A stretch of DNA of 64,000 bases. It comes from Porcincola sp945869225 (GTDB taxonomy: Bacteria > Bacillota > Clostridia > Lachnospirales > Lachnospiraceae). Positions 32,857 through 41,633 of the stretch are shown in pieces. Each line of letters opens with the position of its first letter. Positions within the stretch are counted from its first letter, which is position 1. The notes under the pieces were generated by a model. That model saw nothing but the letters and a program-made list of their open reading frames with translations, did no database searches and was not told where the DNA came from. Position numbers and translations under genes: made by a program. Location of the stretch: NCBI RefSeq assembly GCF_052118625.1, contig NZ_JBQKGW010000002.1, positions 62,001-126,000 of the forward strand, written 5' to 3'.

Positions 32857-34332
32857 TTATGACTGGCTGCGCCCCGCGCTTTCCTCCACACGCGGCAGCC
32901 TTGGCTGACTCTGCCTGAGGGTAATGACCGGTCCGCCCTTGTGTTCGATATAGGCACGCGTAATCCGGACTGCGCCGATCTCATCGTCCTTCGGAACCTC
33001 ATACATGATGTCAAGCATCATTTCCTCGATGACAGACCGGAGCGCCCGTGCACCGGTATCCCTTTTCAGCGCTTTTTCCGCAATGCATGAAAGGGCATCA
33101 TCGTCAAACTCCAGCTTTACCTCGTCAAGCTCCAGCAGTTTCTGATACTGCTTCAGAATCGCATTCTTCGGTTCCTTCAGGATCCGCACCAGCATATCTC
33201 TGTCCAGACTGCGAAGTGAGAAGATCATCGGCAGGCGGCCGATAAACTCGGGAATCATCCCGTACTCCTTCAGGTCCCCGGGCGTCACCTTTGCCAGAAT
33301 ATCTGGATCGCTGTCATATGCATCCCTCAACTGAGCGCCATAGCCGATGGATGAGGCCTTCGTCAGCCGTTTCTTAATGATCTCCTCCAGTCCAGGAAAT
33401 GCCCCTCCGCAGATAAACAGAATGTTCTGTGTGTTGATGGTCGTCATCGGTACCATCGCATTCTTGCTCATCGCCCCGACCGGAACTTCCACGTCCGCAC
33501 CCTCCAGAATTTTCAGAAGGCCCTGCTGAACCGACTCCCCGCTGACATCGCGCTGATTGGTGTTCTGCTTTTTCGCGATTTTGTCGATCTCGTCAATGAA
33601 GACAATTCCACTCTGGGCCTTGTCGACGTCGTTGCCGGCTGCCGCCAGAAGCTTTGACAGGACACTCTCGACATCATCGCCAATGTAGCCTGCCTCGGTA
33701 AGCGCTGTCGCATCGGCAATCGCCAGCGGCACATCCAGGAGCCTGGAGAGCGTCTTCACAAGATAGGTCTTTCCGCAGCCTGTCGGACCGATCATCAGCA
33801 TATTGGATTTCTCAATCTCAATGGCTTCCTTTGAGTTTGTGTTGGTACGGACTCTCTTGTAATGGTTGTATACCGCAACCGATATCACCTTCTTGGCATA
33901 GTCCTGTCCGATCACGTACTCATCGAGCGCTGCTTTTATTTTATGCGGAGCCGGCAGCTCGCGCACGTCAAAGAGCGCCTGCGGAGCCTTCTCCCCGGCT
34001 TCCGCGCCCTTTGTGCGCGCTTCCTCCTTTTTCATGCTTCCCTGAAGGTCTGCGGAAAGACCGGGATCCATCATGCCCATGCCCGGGAAATTTCTCAGAT
34101 TCCCGAGATTGGACAGATTCAGCATATTCCGGATATTGGGGTCGTTCATCTGGTCAAACGAACGCTGCATGCAGTCCGCACATACCGTGATCCCGCCCGG
34201 AATCGTAATCATCTTCCCTGCCTTGCTCTCGGTCCGGTGACAGATAAAGCATACCTTCTCCTTATGTCCGCCCTCCTCGTCTCTGCTGCCGCTGCCTGCT
34301 GCATTCTCCTTGCTATCGTCCTTCTCTTCCAT
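32857..34332 (-). CDS. clpX: ATP-dependent Clp protease ATP-binding subunit ClpX
   Basis: AAA+ unfoldase feeding ClpP. 491 aa, longer than the usual 410-430 because of a linker. Zinc domain cysteines are at 28, 31, 51 and 54. Residues about 60-118 form a Met/Asn/Gly-rich then charged linker. The AAA module has Walker A GPTGCGKT at 182-189, Walker B IVFIDEIDKIAKK, the pore-loop-containing region GYIGDDVESVLSKLL and the sensor GRLPMIFSL. No clpP is adjacent. It follows the HtrA-like gene by 36 nt and precedes rpoD by 66 nt. Confidence 0.97.
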   Translation of the reverse strand: MEEKDDSKENAAGSGSRDEEGGHKEKVCFICHRTESKAGKMITIPGGITVCADCMQRSFDQMNDPNIRNMLNLSNLGNLRNFPGMGMMDPGLSADLQGSMKKEEARTKGAEAGEKAPQALFDVRELPAPHKIKAALDEYVIGQDYAKKVISVAVYNHYKRVRTNTNSKEAIEIEKSNMLMIGPTGCGKTYLVKTLSRLLDVPLAIADATALTEAGYIGDDVESVLSKLLAAAGNDVDKAQSGIVFIDEIDKIAKKQNTNQRDVSGESVQQGLLKILEGADVEVPVGAMSKNAMVPMTTINTQNILFICGGAFPGLEEIIKKRLTKASSIGYGAQLRDAYDSDPDILAKVTPGDLKEYGMIPEFIGRLPMIFSLRSLDRDMLVRILKEPKNAILKQYQKLLELDEVKLEFDDDALSCIAEKALKRDTGARALRSVIEEMMLDIMYEVPKDDEIGAVRITRAYIEHKGGPVITLRQSQPRLPRVEESAGRSQS

Positions 34333-34368
34333 TCGGCTCCTCTGATTTCTGTGTACCTGTCACGATGA

Positions 34369-36477
34369 TTATTCCAATATCACCTTTGCAGAGTATGTAC
34401 GGTCATATTTTCCGTCCTTATCGGCGCGCACGAAGGTTACTTTCACCGTATCCCCTGCTTTCGTCCCCTTCAGCGCGTCTCTCAGATCCTCGACTGTCTC
34501 CACACTCTGATCCCCGATCTTTGTGATCACATCATCAGCAGAAAGGCCTGCCTTCTCGGCACCGGAGCCCTCCTCCACAGATGCAACATAGACGCCCTTC
34601 GGCAGCCGGTAGACAATCTGATTCTCCTCCGAAATGTCCGCCACTCGGACACCCAGCATCCCTGATTTTTTCTCAGATTCCCCGGATCCTGATTCCGACT
34701 GCGTCTCTTCAGCACGCTTCAGGATATCGGATGGTTTTCCAATCGTCTGTTCCTGTGCTGAGATCTCCGTCTGCTCCGTCTCTGCCTGATTCTCAGTATT
34801 CTCCGTTTTTTTCTGCTCTGTCTCGGATGTCTTTGCCTCTGCCTGTTCAGACTTCTCTCCGCTTTCTCCGAACCGGCCGCTTCCCCGGCCGCTCAGGATG
34901 TGGCCGATTCCGGTTTTCGCATCATTTGCCGGAAGCGCGTACCCCATCCGCTCAGTTGCATCCTGATTGATCTTTCCGGCGTTGATCCCGACGACTTCCC
35001 CGTCAAGATTCAGAAGGGCTCCGCCGTAATTGCCATAGTTGATCGATGCGTCTGTCTGAATGTAGTCATTTGAGCCATAGGCTGTCTTCATTGTGCGTCC
35101 AAGCGCAGACACGATTCCCTGCGTGACCGACTGCCCGTACCCGAGAGAATCGCCGATCGCTACGACCCGCTCGCCAATTTTCAGACTGTCAGAGTCTCCA
35201 AAAGAGGCAACCCGGATCTGGCCCTGCGCCTCGGCTCCAACATCCTGTTTCTTCACAGCAAGTACGGCCAGCTCCGTCCCGGCATCCGCTCCAACCAGTT
35301 CCGCATCCGCAAGCGTATCACCGGCCTGGGATTTTGCCCCATTCTGAACCGGCCTGCTGCCGTCATCCTCCGATTCAGGAGCGCCGGCTGTCTCTGAAGA
35401 GGCGGTGTCAGATACAGCGGATTCCGTCTCTGCCTCTGTGGCTCGTTCTCCCTTCCTGCCTGAAACAGAGAACCCAACCGTTATATTCTGCGCCTGAGCA
35501 GCCAGATACGCGTCTGTCACAATATAGTAATATGTGTCATCCTCATCGATCACAATGCCGGATCCGACATTGCTCGTCTGGATCTGCTGCTCACCATAGA
35601 AAAAACTCTGAATCGTCTCAACCGACTGGCTGGTGACGGAAACCACGGAAGGAAGTGCCTCCTCCGCCACATCCGACACATCAAGGGAAGTATTCAGCGA
35701 GACTGCATTCTTTCCAAGTTTTCCAGCCAGACTTTCCTCTGACTCCGCACCCTTTTTCTCAGATTTCTGGGCACCCTTCTCCGTCTCGGCGGCATTTGTC
35801 TGCTCTGTCTCTGAAGCTTCTGTCTCCCCCGATCCGGATGCCGGCGTGATCAGCGGTGCTTTCTCAGATGATGGCTCCGTGTCCGCCTGCGCCTCTGTCT
35901 CCTGCGCAACCTGAAGGCGGGCTTCTGTCTCAACCTGCGCATGGTCTTCCGTGCCTTCAGACCTCCACTTGTCCCGATTGAAAACCGCCGCCGAGATCGC
36001 CCCGACGACACCTGCCGTCACTGCAAAGGTCAGCAGAATCCCCGGTACCTTGCTCTTGGGCTTGCTGAGCGGTTCCCCGGTCTGGGTATCAAACTTCGGC
36101 TCATCGTCAAAATCATGTTCCTCTGGCGGCTCCTGCACAGCCTGCTCCTGTGTCTTGCCAGCGTCTTCTGCCTGTGAGGCCGATGGATTTTCCTCTTCCT
36201 CACCAGCACCATGGGCGCTCTCCAGGCCAGATGCAGACGATCCCGGCGCCTGACTTCCGTCTTCTGGCTCCGAACTTCCGCCTTCCGTCTTCTGGCCTTC
36301 TCCTTCAGATACCAGGCTTTCATCCTCCGGAGCCGATGGTTCCGCTGCATCTTGGGCAGCGTCCTCTGTCACTGAAAACGGATCTCCCGATGGCTTTTCT
36401 TCCTGCTCATCTGTGAAAGGATCTCTTCCCTGTTCATCCGAAACCTGGTCTTTATCATCATGGATCCCGTCGCTCAT
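34369..36477 (-). CDS. HtrA-like trypsin-fold protein with PDZ domain, catalytic triad lost
   Basis: 702-aa membrane protein. An acidic, disordered cytoplasmic region (1-143) precedes one membrane segment (about 144-166) and a Glu/Thr/Ala-rich linker. The protease domain begins near 270 and a PDZ domain (GVYVASVEEGSGAEKAGLSADDVITKIG) closes the protein. The three catalytic positions are all changed: the TNNHV histidine motif reads VTDAYL (Tyr324), the TDLAV aspartate reads TELAV (Glu402), and GNSGG reads GNYGG (Tyr484). It should therefore not cleave peptide bonds and may act as a scaffold or sensor. A charged insertion (about 340-390) breaks the domain. The ATG at 36477 is chosen because GGAG lies 9 nt upstream. 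It heads the clpX-rpoD-folC run. Confidence 0.88.
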   Translation of the reverse strand: MSDGIHDDKDQVSDEQGRDPFTDEQEEKPSGDPFSVTEDAAQDAAEPSAPEDESLVSEGEGQKTEGGSSEPEDGSQAPGSSASGLESAHGAGEEEENPSASQAEDAGKTQEQAVQEPPEEHDFDDEPKFDTQTGEPLSKPKSKVPGILLTFAVTAGVVGAISAAVFNRDKWRSEGTEDHAQVETEARLQVAQETEAQADTEPSSEKAPLITPASGSGETEASETEQTNAAETEKGAQKSEKKGAESEESLAGKLGKNAVSLNTSLDVSDVAEEALPSVVSVTSQSVETIQSFFYGEQQIQTSNVGSGIVIDEDDTYYYIVTDAYLAAQAQNITVGFSVSGRKGERATEAETESAVSDTASSETAGAPESEDDGSRPVQNGAKSQAGDTLADAELVGADAGTELAVLAVKKQDVGAEAQGQIRVASFGDSDSLKIGERVVAIGDSLGYGQSVTQGIVSALGRTMKTAYGSNDYIQTDASINYGNYGGALLNLDGEVVGINAGKINQDATERMGYALPANDAKTGIGHILSGRGSGRFGESGEKSEQAEAKTSETEQKKTENTENQAETEQTEISAQEQTIGKPSDILKRAEETQSESGSGESEKKSGMLGVRVADISEENQIVYRLPKGVYVASVEEGSGAEKAGLSADDVITKIGDQSVETVEDLRDALKGTKAGDTVKVTFVRADKDGKYDRTYSAKVILE

Positions 36478-36558
36478 CGCTCTCATCTCCTTGTGTGGTT
36501 CATTGTTGGCAATCGTTTTAGTCTACCATATCATTGTGTAGAATGTGTGGAGGTTCTA

Positions 36559-37521
36559 TTATTCCTGTTCCCAGTATGCCGGGCTGTCTGTGAGGACGCT
36601 CACAAGCCGTTTCGGGAGTTTCCGATACCTTTTCCCCAGCTGATATCCCGCATATTTGCAGCCGCTCTGCCATAAAAACTGAGGAATCAGATATCCTCGC
36701 CCGCTCCTGATCAGGTCCGACGTCGTCTGACGGACGAACCGCAGTCCTTCCCTGCTGCTCGAAGCCATATTGAAAATCTCCGGGTAGTCAGCCTGTGAGA
36801 CACCAAGGTCGAAGTTTCTGTGAAGCTGTCTGATCCCGCTGTAGTGATGTGCATGGTAAACCTGCGCGTCTGCACAATAGGCAATTCTGTAGCCATTCTG
36901 AATCATTTTCCCCGCGAGAATCATGTCTTCATTGAAGATGACATTCTTCTCAAAGCCGCCAGTCTGGTCGTAGACAGACCGTCTCCACATCGCACATACA
37001 TCAGAGCAGAAAAACGTCTTGATGCCAAGCCGGTTCAGATCTTCAGCCGATTTGATGGCAGAGGAGGCTGGATAATTAAAGATTCTGGTTTCCGCCTCCA
37101 GCACGCTGCTCCTTTTCCCCGGGAGCTGCCTCGCGTACGCTGCCGCAACCGCCGGATCATCAAATGCGCGTATCAGCCGCTCTACCAGCCTGCTGTCTCT
37201 CGGAAGTGCATCCTGTGTCATGCAAAGCACGAGTTCGGTGTCGGTATGCCCGATTCCCAGATTTCTCGTCCTCCCGTGGCCGAAATCTTTCTGCCTGACC
37301 TCCAGCACCGTCAGAGACGGGAATGAAGTCTGAAACTCCTCCGCAAGTTCTGCTGCCTCCGTCTGCTGTGCTGCTCCGCGCCTCCGCGGGTCCGGAATCG
37401 TATTGATGATCACAACTTCCTCAGGAATGTGCGTCTGTCTGGCCAGCCGGCGCAGAAGCTCATGAAAAAGCTGCCCCGGGCAAAAGGCCGGAATCACAAC
37501 CCCAACTGTCTTCTCCATCAT
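36559..37521 (-). CDS. Family 2 glycosyltransferase
   Basis: 320-aa cytoplasmic GT-A enzyme. Seen: VGVVIPAFCPGQLFHELLRRLARQ, the nucleotide-sugar region FGHGRTRNLGIGHTDTELVLCMTQDALP (metal-binding motif reads TQDA), FFCSDVCAMWRRSVYDQTGGF and the FNEDMILAGKMIQNGYRI acceptor motif. It resembles rhamnosyltransferase-type GT2 proteins. Its start overlaps the LCP gene stop by ATGA, so it is the last gene of the polysaccharide locus. Confidence 0.85.
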   Translation of the reverse strand: MMEKTVGVVIPAFCPGQLFHELLRRLARQTHIPEEVVIINTIPDPRRRGAAQQTEAAELAEEFQTSFPSLTVLEVRQKDFGHGRTRNLGIGHTDTELVLCMTQDALPRDSRLVERLIRAFDDPAVAAAYARQLPGKRSSVLEAETRIFNYPASSAIKSAEDLNRLGIKTFFCSDVCAMWRRSVYDQTGGFEKNVIFNEDMILAGKMIQNGYRIAYCADAQVYHAHHYSGIRQLHRNFDLGVSQADYPEIFNMASSSREGLRFVRQTTSDLIRSGRGYLIPQFLWQSGCKYAGYQLGKRYRKLPKRLVSVLTDSPAYWEQE

Positions 37522-39188
37522 CCGATACCTGTATTGGTCACAATCTGCTGCGAAATCGACTGAACCGTCGATGTCGGCGTGTAATCATTCTGCCCGAACA
37601 GAAAGGCGTGAAGTTCCTTCACATTGGCTGCCAGGTTGACTGGAACCACACAGTCCCCTGCCGGGGTGTCTGCCGGCTGCTGCTCAAACGGGAAGCCCGT
37701 CGAATCGCCAAGCGTCAGACCTGACATCTCCGAAACAAGCCCCATGATTTCGGTGTTTGAGAAACTGGTTGAAATGTAAGGAAGCATTGCATCCGCGACC
37801 TGAAGCATCTTCGTGGTGCCTTCCTTCTTCGCGATCTCAAAAACCTGCGTCAGAACATTCCGCTGCCGCTCCGTCCGTTTGTAATCGTCACCAGATGTAT
37901 AGCGGATCCGGCAGTACGCCAGTGCCTGAATCCCGTTCAAATGCTGGTACCCGGCAGAAGTCACCGGCGTGATCTGCGCTCCGGTGACCTGCGCGTTCTC
38001 TGTCTGATACCCATTGATATAGGGCAGCTCATCCTCTGTGACATTGATTTCCACGCCGCCGATGAGATCAACTGCCTTTACAACAGCGTTGAAATTGACT
38101 GCTACATAGTCTGAGATATCCAGATCCAGATTCTTGTTCAGCATATTGATCGAGCGCTCGGGGCCCCCGAAGAAATAGCATTCTGTCGCCTTTCGGAATT
38201 CTCCGTTCGTGTTATCCAGGTAAGTATCCCGATAGACGGAAACCATCTTGACGTCTTTCGTGCTTTTATTGATGCTGCAGATCACGATTGTGTCCGAGTG
38301 GGAATCCTTCGTCAATTGTCCTTCTCTGGAGTCAACCCCGTAAATCACAAAGTTCTGGTAGCCTTTTTGAGTCTGGATGCCTTCATTCTTCAGGATATTC
38401 CCCAGATGGACACGGTCCAGCCTGGAAAACCGGTACACACCGAACAGGACAGCTGAAAGAATGATCAGAAGAACAAGCCGCACGATAAAACGGCTTTTTC
38501 CTCTCTTTTTTGACTTCCGTCTTCCTGACGGGTGAGCGGATTGCCGCGCTGTTCCATAAGCATCCCGGAGCCGGGATGGTTCCTGCGCCGTTCCATAGGG
38601 ATCCCGGAGACGGGATGATTCCTGTGCCGTTCCATAGGCATTCCGGAGACGGGATGATTCCTGTGCCGTTCCATAGGCATTCCGCGGATGAACCGGTTCC
38701 TGTATCGGTTCAAAGACATCCTGCCGGCTGCGCCGTCCCGGCTCCGACTCTTCCTCTGCAGTCCTGCGCTGCGGACGGCGGGCTGTATATCTGGCCTTCC
38801 GGCCATCGGCTTCGTCGAAATTCTCGTATCCGCCCTCGTAGCGGTCATCATACGGATCGTTTTCCCACCTGTGCGGCCGGGAAGACTGCCTACTTCCCGG
38901 CCTGTCCTCATCCTCCTGCCCATTCTGCCCGTAGAAGTCTTCGTCCCACTCATCCCGGCCGCGGTATCCAGCCTGCTCTGAGTGCCAGGATCCTTCCGGT
39001 CTTCCGAATTCCTCCTGCCGGTCATAGCTGTCACCCACTCCGTACCCGTCCTGACGTCTGGACGAAACCCGCCTGCGGCTGTAGGGCTGCTCCTCCTCAT
39101 ACAGGCGGCTGTCCCGATCCTGGTATCTGCTCCCGCTTTCGCGGTTTGATTGGATGCCCTTCTCCCGATTATTTCTTCCGTATGCCAT
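37518..39188 (-). CDS. LytR-CpsA-Psr (LCP) family wall-polymer ligase
   Basis: 556-aa membrane protein expected to transfer an undecaprenyl-linked glycan to peptidoglycan. A long Arg/Asp/Ser/Tyr-rich cytoplasmic region (about 1-225) contains a fourfold 13-residue repeat. One membrane segment follows (FIVRLVLLIILSAVLFGVYRF), then the LCP domain: VIYGVDSREGQLTKDSHSDTIVICSIN, VSVYRDTYLD, DLIGGVEINVTEDELPYINGYQ, LNGIQALAYCRIRYTSGDDYKRTERQRNVL. The conserved Arg and Asp residues for phosphate and metal are present. ATG 39188 has GAGGG upstream. It sits downstream of a phosphoglycosyltransferase gene. Confidence 0.93.
   Translation of the reverse strand: MAYGRNNREKGIQSNRESGSRYQDRDSRLYEEEQPYSRRRVSSRRQDGYGVGDSYDRQEEFGRPEGSWHSEQAGYRGRDEWDEDFYGQNGQEDEDRPGSRQSSRPHRWENDPYDDRYEGGYENFDEADGRKARYTARRPQRRTAEEESEPGRRSRQDVFEPIQEPVHPRNAYGTAQESSRLRNAYGTAQESSRLRDPYGTAQEPSRLRDAYGTARQSAHPSGRRKSKKRGKSRFIVRLVLLIILSAVLFGVYRFSRLDRVHLGNILKNEGIQTQKGYQNFVIYGVDSREGQLTKDSHSDTIVICSINKSTKDVKMVSVYRDTYLDNTNGEFRKATECYFFGGPERSINMLNKNLDLDISDYVAVNFNAVVKAVDLIGGVEINVTEDELPYINGYQTENAQVTGAQITPVTSAGYQHLNGIQALAYCRIRYTSGDDYKRTERQRNVLTQVFEIAKKEGTTKMLQVADAMLPYISTSFSNTEIMGLVSEMSGLTLGDSTGFPFEQQPADTPAGDCVVPVNLAANVKELHAFLFGQNDYTPTSTVQSISQQIVTNTGIG
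38554..38709 (-). repeat. 39-bp tandem repeat inside the LCP gene, four copies
   Basis: Copies start at 38554, 38593, 38632 and 38671; the second and third differ at only a few bases, the fourth is more divergent. Each codes for a 13-residue unit of the form DAYGTAQESSRLR in the cytoplasmic tail. Copy number is likely to vary between strains. Confidence 0.9.
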
Positions 39189-39196
39189 ATAAGCCC

Positions 39197-40597
39197 TCAA
39201 TATGCATTCTTGTTGACAAATCCCTTGAATACTGTCAGAAACAGAATCTTGATATCCAGTCCGAACGTCCAGTGTTCTATATAATAGATGTCATAGTCAA
39301 TCCGTTTTCGTATGGACGTATTTCCCCGGTATCCGTTGACCTGTGCCCAGCCCGTCATCCCGGGACGGACCTGATGTTTGACCATATACCGTGGAATTTC
39401 TTCCCGGAACTTCTCCACGTATTGCGGCCGTTCTGGTCTTGGTCCGACCAGGCTCATATCTCCCTTGAGTACGTTGAACAGCTGGGGGAACTCATCCAGC
39501 GATGTCTTCCTGATGAATCTCCCGACCTTTGTCACTCTCGGATCATTCTGCGTCGTCCAGCCCTTCTTCTCTTCCTCAGGATTCTGGACCTCCATGGAAC
39601 GGAACTTGTACATCTGGAACGGGCGGTTATGGAGACCGACGCGTTCCTGGCGGAAGATCACCGGTCCCTTTGAGGTCAGCTTCACAGCCAGAGCGGTCCC
39701 GATCATCACCGGAGAAAACAGGATGATCGCAAGAATCGACACCACAATGTCAAACAGCCGCTTCACCATCGCATTGAATGTGTCAGAGAGCGGCACATAG
39801 CGGATATTCACAACCGGAAGCCCCAGGAGGTCTTCCGTGTACGGTCTGGATGGGATGATATCAGTGTAATCCGGAACAAATTGCGTGTGGACACCGGACT
39901 TTTCACATGCGGCCACAATCCGCTTCAGCTTATAGTATTCCGAAAGGCTCAGTGTAATCGCGATTTCATCCAGGCTGTTTTCGGAGAGAATAGGTTCCAG
40001 CTCATCCGTTCCGCCCAGGACAGGCACTCCATCGTACATACTGCCCTTCTTCGTGTTATCATCGAGGATTCCGTGAACCTGATACCCCCACTGGGGATTC
40101 TGCCGGATCCGGTCAATGTATCCTTCAGCTGCCGCGCTGCAGCCCACCATCATCATGTGCTTGAGGTTCATCCCCCTGCGGCGGATTCGGTGCAGCATCG
40201 TCCGAATGACATTCCGCTCGATCACCAGACTCAGAAAATTAATCCCGGTGAACAAAAACAGCATCTGTCTGGAGAAGTCCTGCTGCCGGATGACGTACAG
40301 ACAGAAGATGAACATCAGAAGTCCGACCATATTGGCCAGGAAGATGTTCCCGGCCTCTACCCGTTTCCCGGATATTCTTCTCGGCTGATAGAGCCTGAAT
40401 CCGTCATACAGGAGAAGATACGCCGGAATTACAAAGACCAGCGCCAGCATGTAGGTTGAAAATGAAAGCCGTCCCTGCGTCTTCGGCGTCCAGAATGTAA
40501 ACTGAATCCACCAGGAAAACAGATAACTGAAAGCCGTTACCGCTGCGTCAATCACAACCTGCAGCCTGTTGAAATACTTCTGGTTATCCTTGATCAA
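39197..40597 (-). CDS. Polyprenyl-phosphate sugar phosphotransferase (WcaJ/CpsE type)
   Basis: Initiating phosphoglycosyltransferase of 466 aa that loads the first sugar phosphate on undecaprenyl phosphate. Four N-terminal membrane segments, a nucleotide-fold middle domain (HMMMVGCSAAAEGYIDRI), then the catalytic domain: re-entrant helix KRLFDIVVSILAIILFSPVM, FRQERVGLHNRPFQMYKFRSM, the catalytic DE in SLDEFPQLFNVLKGDMSLVGPRPERP, and GMTGWAQVNGYRG. It is followed closely by the LCP gene. A second phosphoglycosyltransferase is at 56095-58491. Confidence 0.95.
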   Translation of the reverse strand: MIKDNQKYFNRLQVVIDAAVTAFSYLFSWWIQFTFWTPKTQGRLSFSTYMLALVFVIPAYLLLYDGFRLYQPRRISGKRVEAGNIFLANMVGLLMFIFCLYVIRQQDFSRQMLFLFTGINFLSLVIERNVIRTMLHRIRRRGMNLKHMMMVGCSAAAEGYIDRIRQNPQWGYQVHGILDDNTKKGSMYDGVPVLGGTDELEPILSENSLDEIAITLSLSEYYKLKRIVAACEKSGVHTQFVPDYTDIIPSRPYTEDLLGLPVVNIRYVPLSDTFNAMVKRLFDIVVSILAIILFSPVMIGTALAVKLTSKGPVIFRQERVGLHNRPFQMYKFRSMEVQNPEEEKKGWTTQNDPRVTKVGRFIRKTSLDEFPQLFNVLKGDMSLVGPRPERPQYVEKFREEIPRYMVKHQVRPGMTGWAQVNGYRGNTSIRKRIDYDIYYIEHWTFGLDIKILFLTVFKGFVNKNAY

Positions 40598-40603
40598 GCG
40601 TCC

Positions 40604-41632
40604 TCACCTCCAGGTATCAACAAGCGGTTTCAGTCCGAGCCAGAGCTCCCGCTGAACCTTCATGCAGGCTTTCAGTCCTCCGGGATTCTGAGCTTCCCCA
40701 GGCATTCCTGCCCTTTCCCTTCTCACTTTCATACCGGCAGACCAGACAGGCCCCCTGCCCGGATGGATCCCCGCCGACATTCTGAGACCCTGTGCAAGCC
40801 CCGAGCAGTAAGCCCTTCCAAACCCCTTTCCGGAAAACCAGCAAAGTTTGATGAGTGTTCCTGCCAGAAAGAGCGGCGCATTCAACGCCAGCTGCCAGGG
40901 TGGCATATTCTTATGGATCATATAGAGGTTGTTCCGGGCCGCCTTTTCGACCTTGAAGGCATTATAGCGCGAGCCGCTCGTTGCACTTCCCGCATGCCGG
41001 ACAACCGCCTCAGGCACATAAAGATTCGTGTAGCCGGCAAGTCTTGCCCGCCATCCGACATCGATGTCCTCCAGATAAGCAAAATGGCGCTCGTCAAAAA
41101 GACCGATCTGCGAGAAAACCTCCCGTCTGTACAGCGCTGCCGCCGCACAGCAGGCGAAGCACGCCTCCTGCCGAACATAGCGCGCCGCGCTTTTGCCTTT
41201 TCCACGCGCAAAAGCCCAGCCCAGTGCGCAGAAAAAATCGCCCGCATCATCCATTTTCCCGGGATCTGCCAGGCTGACAAGTTTTGAACAGCATGAAAAG
41301 ACCCTGCTTCCGCCCCTCTCCATTGCCCTGACAAGCGCTCTCAGTGCGCCCTCCTCAAGGATCGTGTCATTGTTTAGCAGAAAGACATATGGCGTCTTCG
41401 CCAGCAGGATCCCGTCGTTTACAGCATGACAGAAACCGGTGTTTTTCCGGTAAGCCCGGACGCGGACCTCCGGAAACTGCGTTCGGACATATTCCACGCT
41501 CCCGTCCTCTGATCCGTTATCGACCAGGATTGTCTCGAAGCGCTGCTCCGTCTGCTTCCGAAGGGAGGACAGACAGCCATCCAGATACTTCATGCCGTTG
41601 AAATTGGGTATCACGACCGTCACAATATTCAT
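40604..41632 (-). CDS. Family 2 glycosyltransferase (rhamnosyltransferase-like)
   Basis: About 342 aa. Seen: VTVVIPNFNGMKYLDGCLSSLRKQ, NTGFCHAVNDGILLAKTPYVFLLNNDT (metal motif NND), the YLEDIDVGWRARLAGY acceptor motif, and a C-terminal amphipathic region. ATG 41632 starts the conserved MNIVTVVIPNFNG; an ATG at 41641 nine nt earlier overlaps the preceding stop. It is part of the glycosyltransferase series. Confidence 0.88.
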   Translation of the reverse strand: MNIVTVVIPNFNGMKYLDGCLSSLRKQTEQRFETILVDNGSEDGSVEYVRTQFPEVRVRAYRKNTGFCHAVNDGILLAKTPYVFLLNNDTILEEGALRALVRAMERGGSRVFSCCSKLVSLADPGKMDDAGDFFCALGWAFARGKGKSAARYVRQEACFACCAAAALYRREVFSQIGLFDERHFAYLEDIDVGWRARLAGYTNLYVPEAVVRHAGSATSGSRYNAFKVEKAARNNLYMIHKNMPPWQLALNAPLFLAGTLIKLCWFSGKGFGRAYCSGLAQGLRMSAGIHPGRGPVWSAGMKVRRERAGMPGEAQNPGGLKACMKVQRELWLGLKPLVDTWR

Positions 41633-41633
41633 A

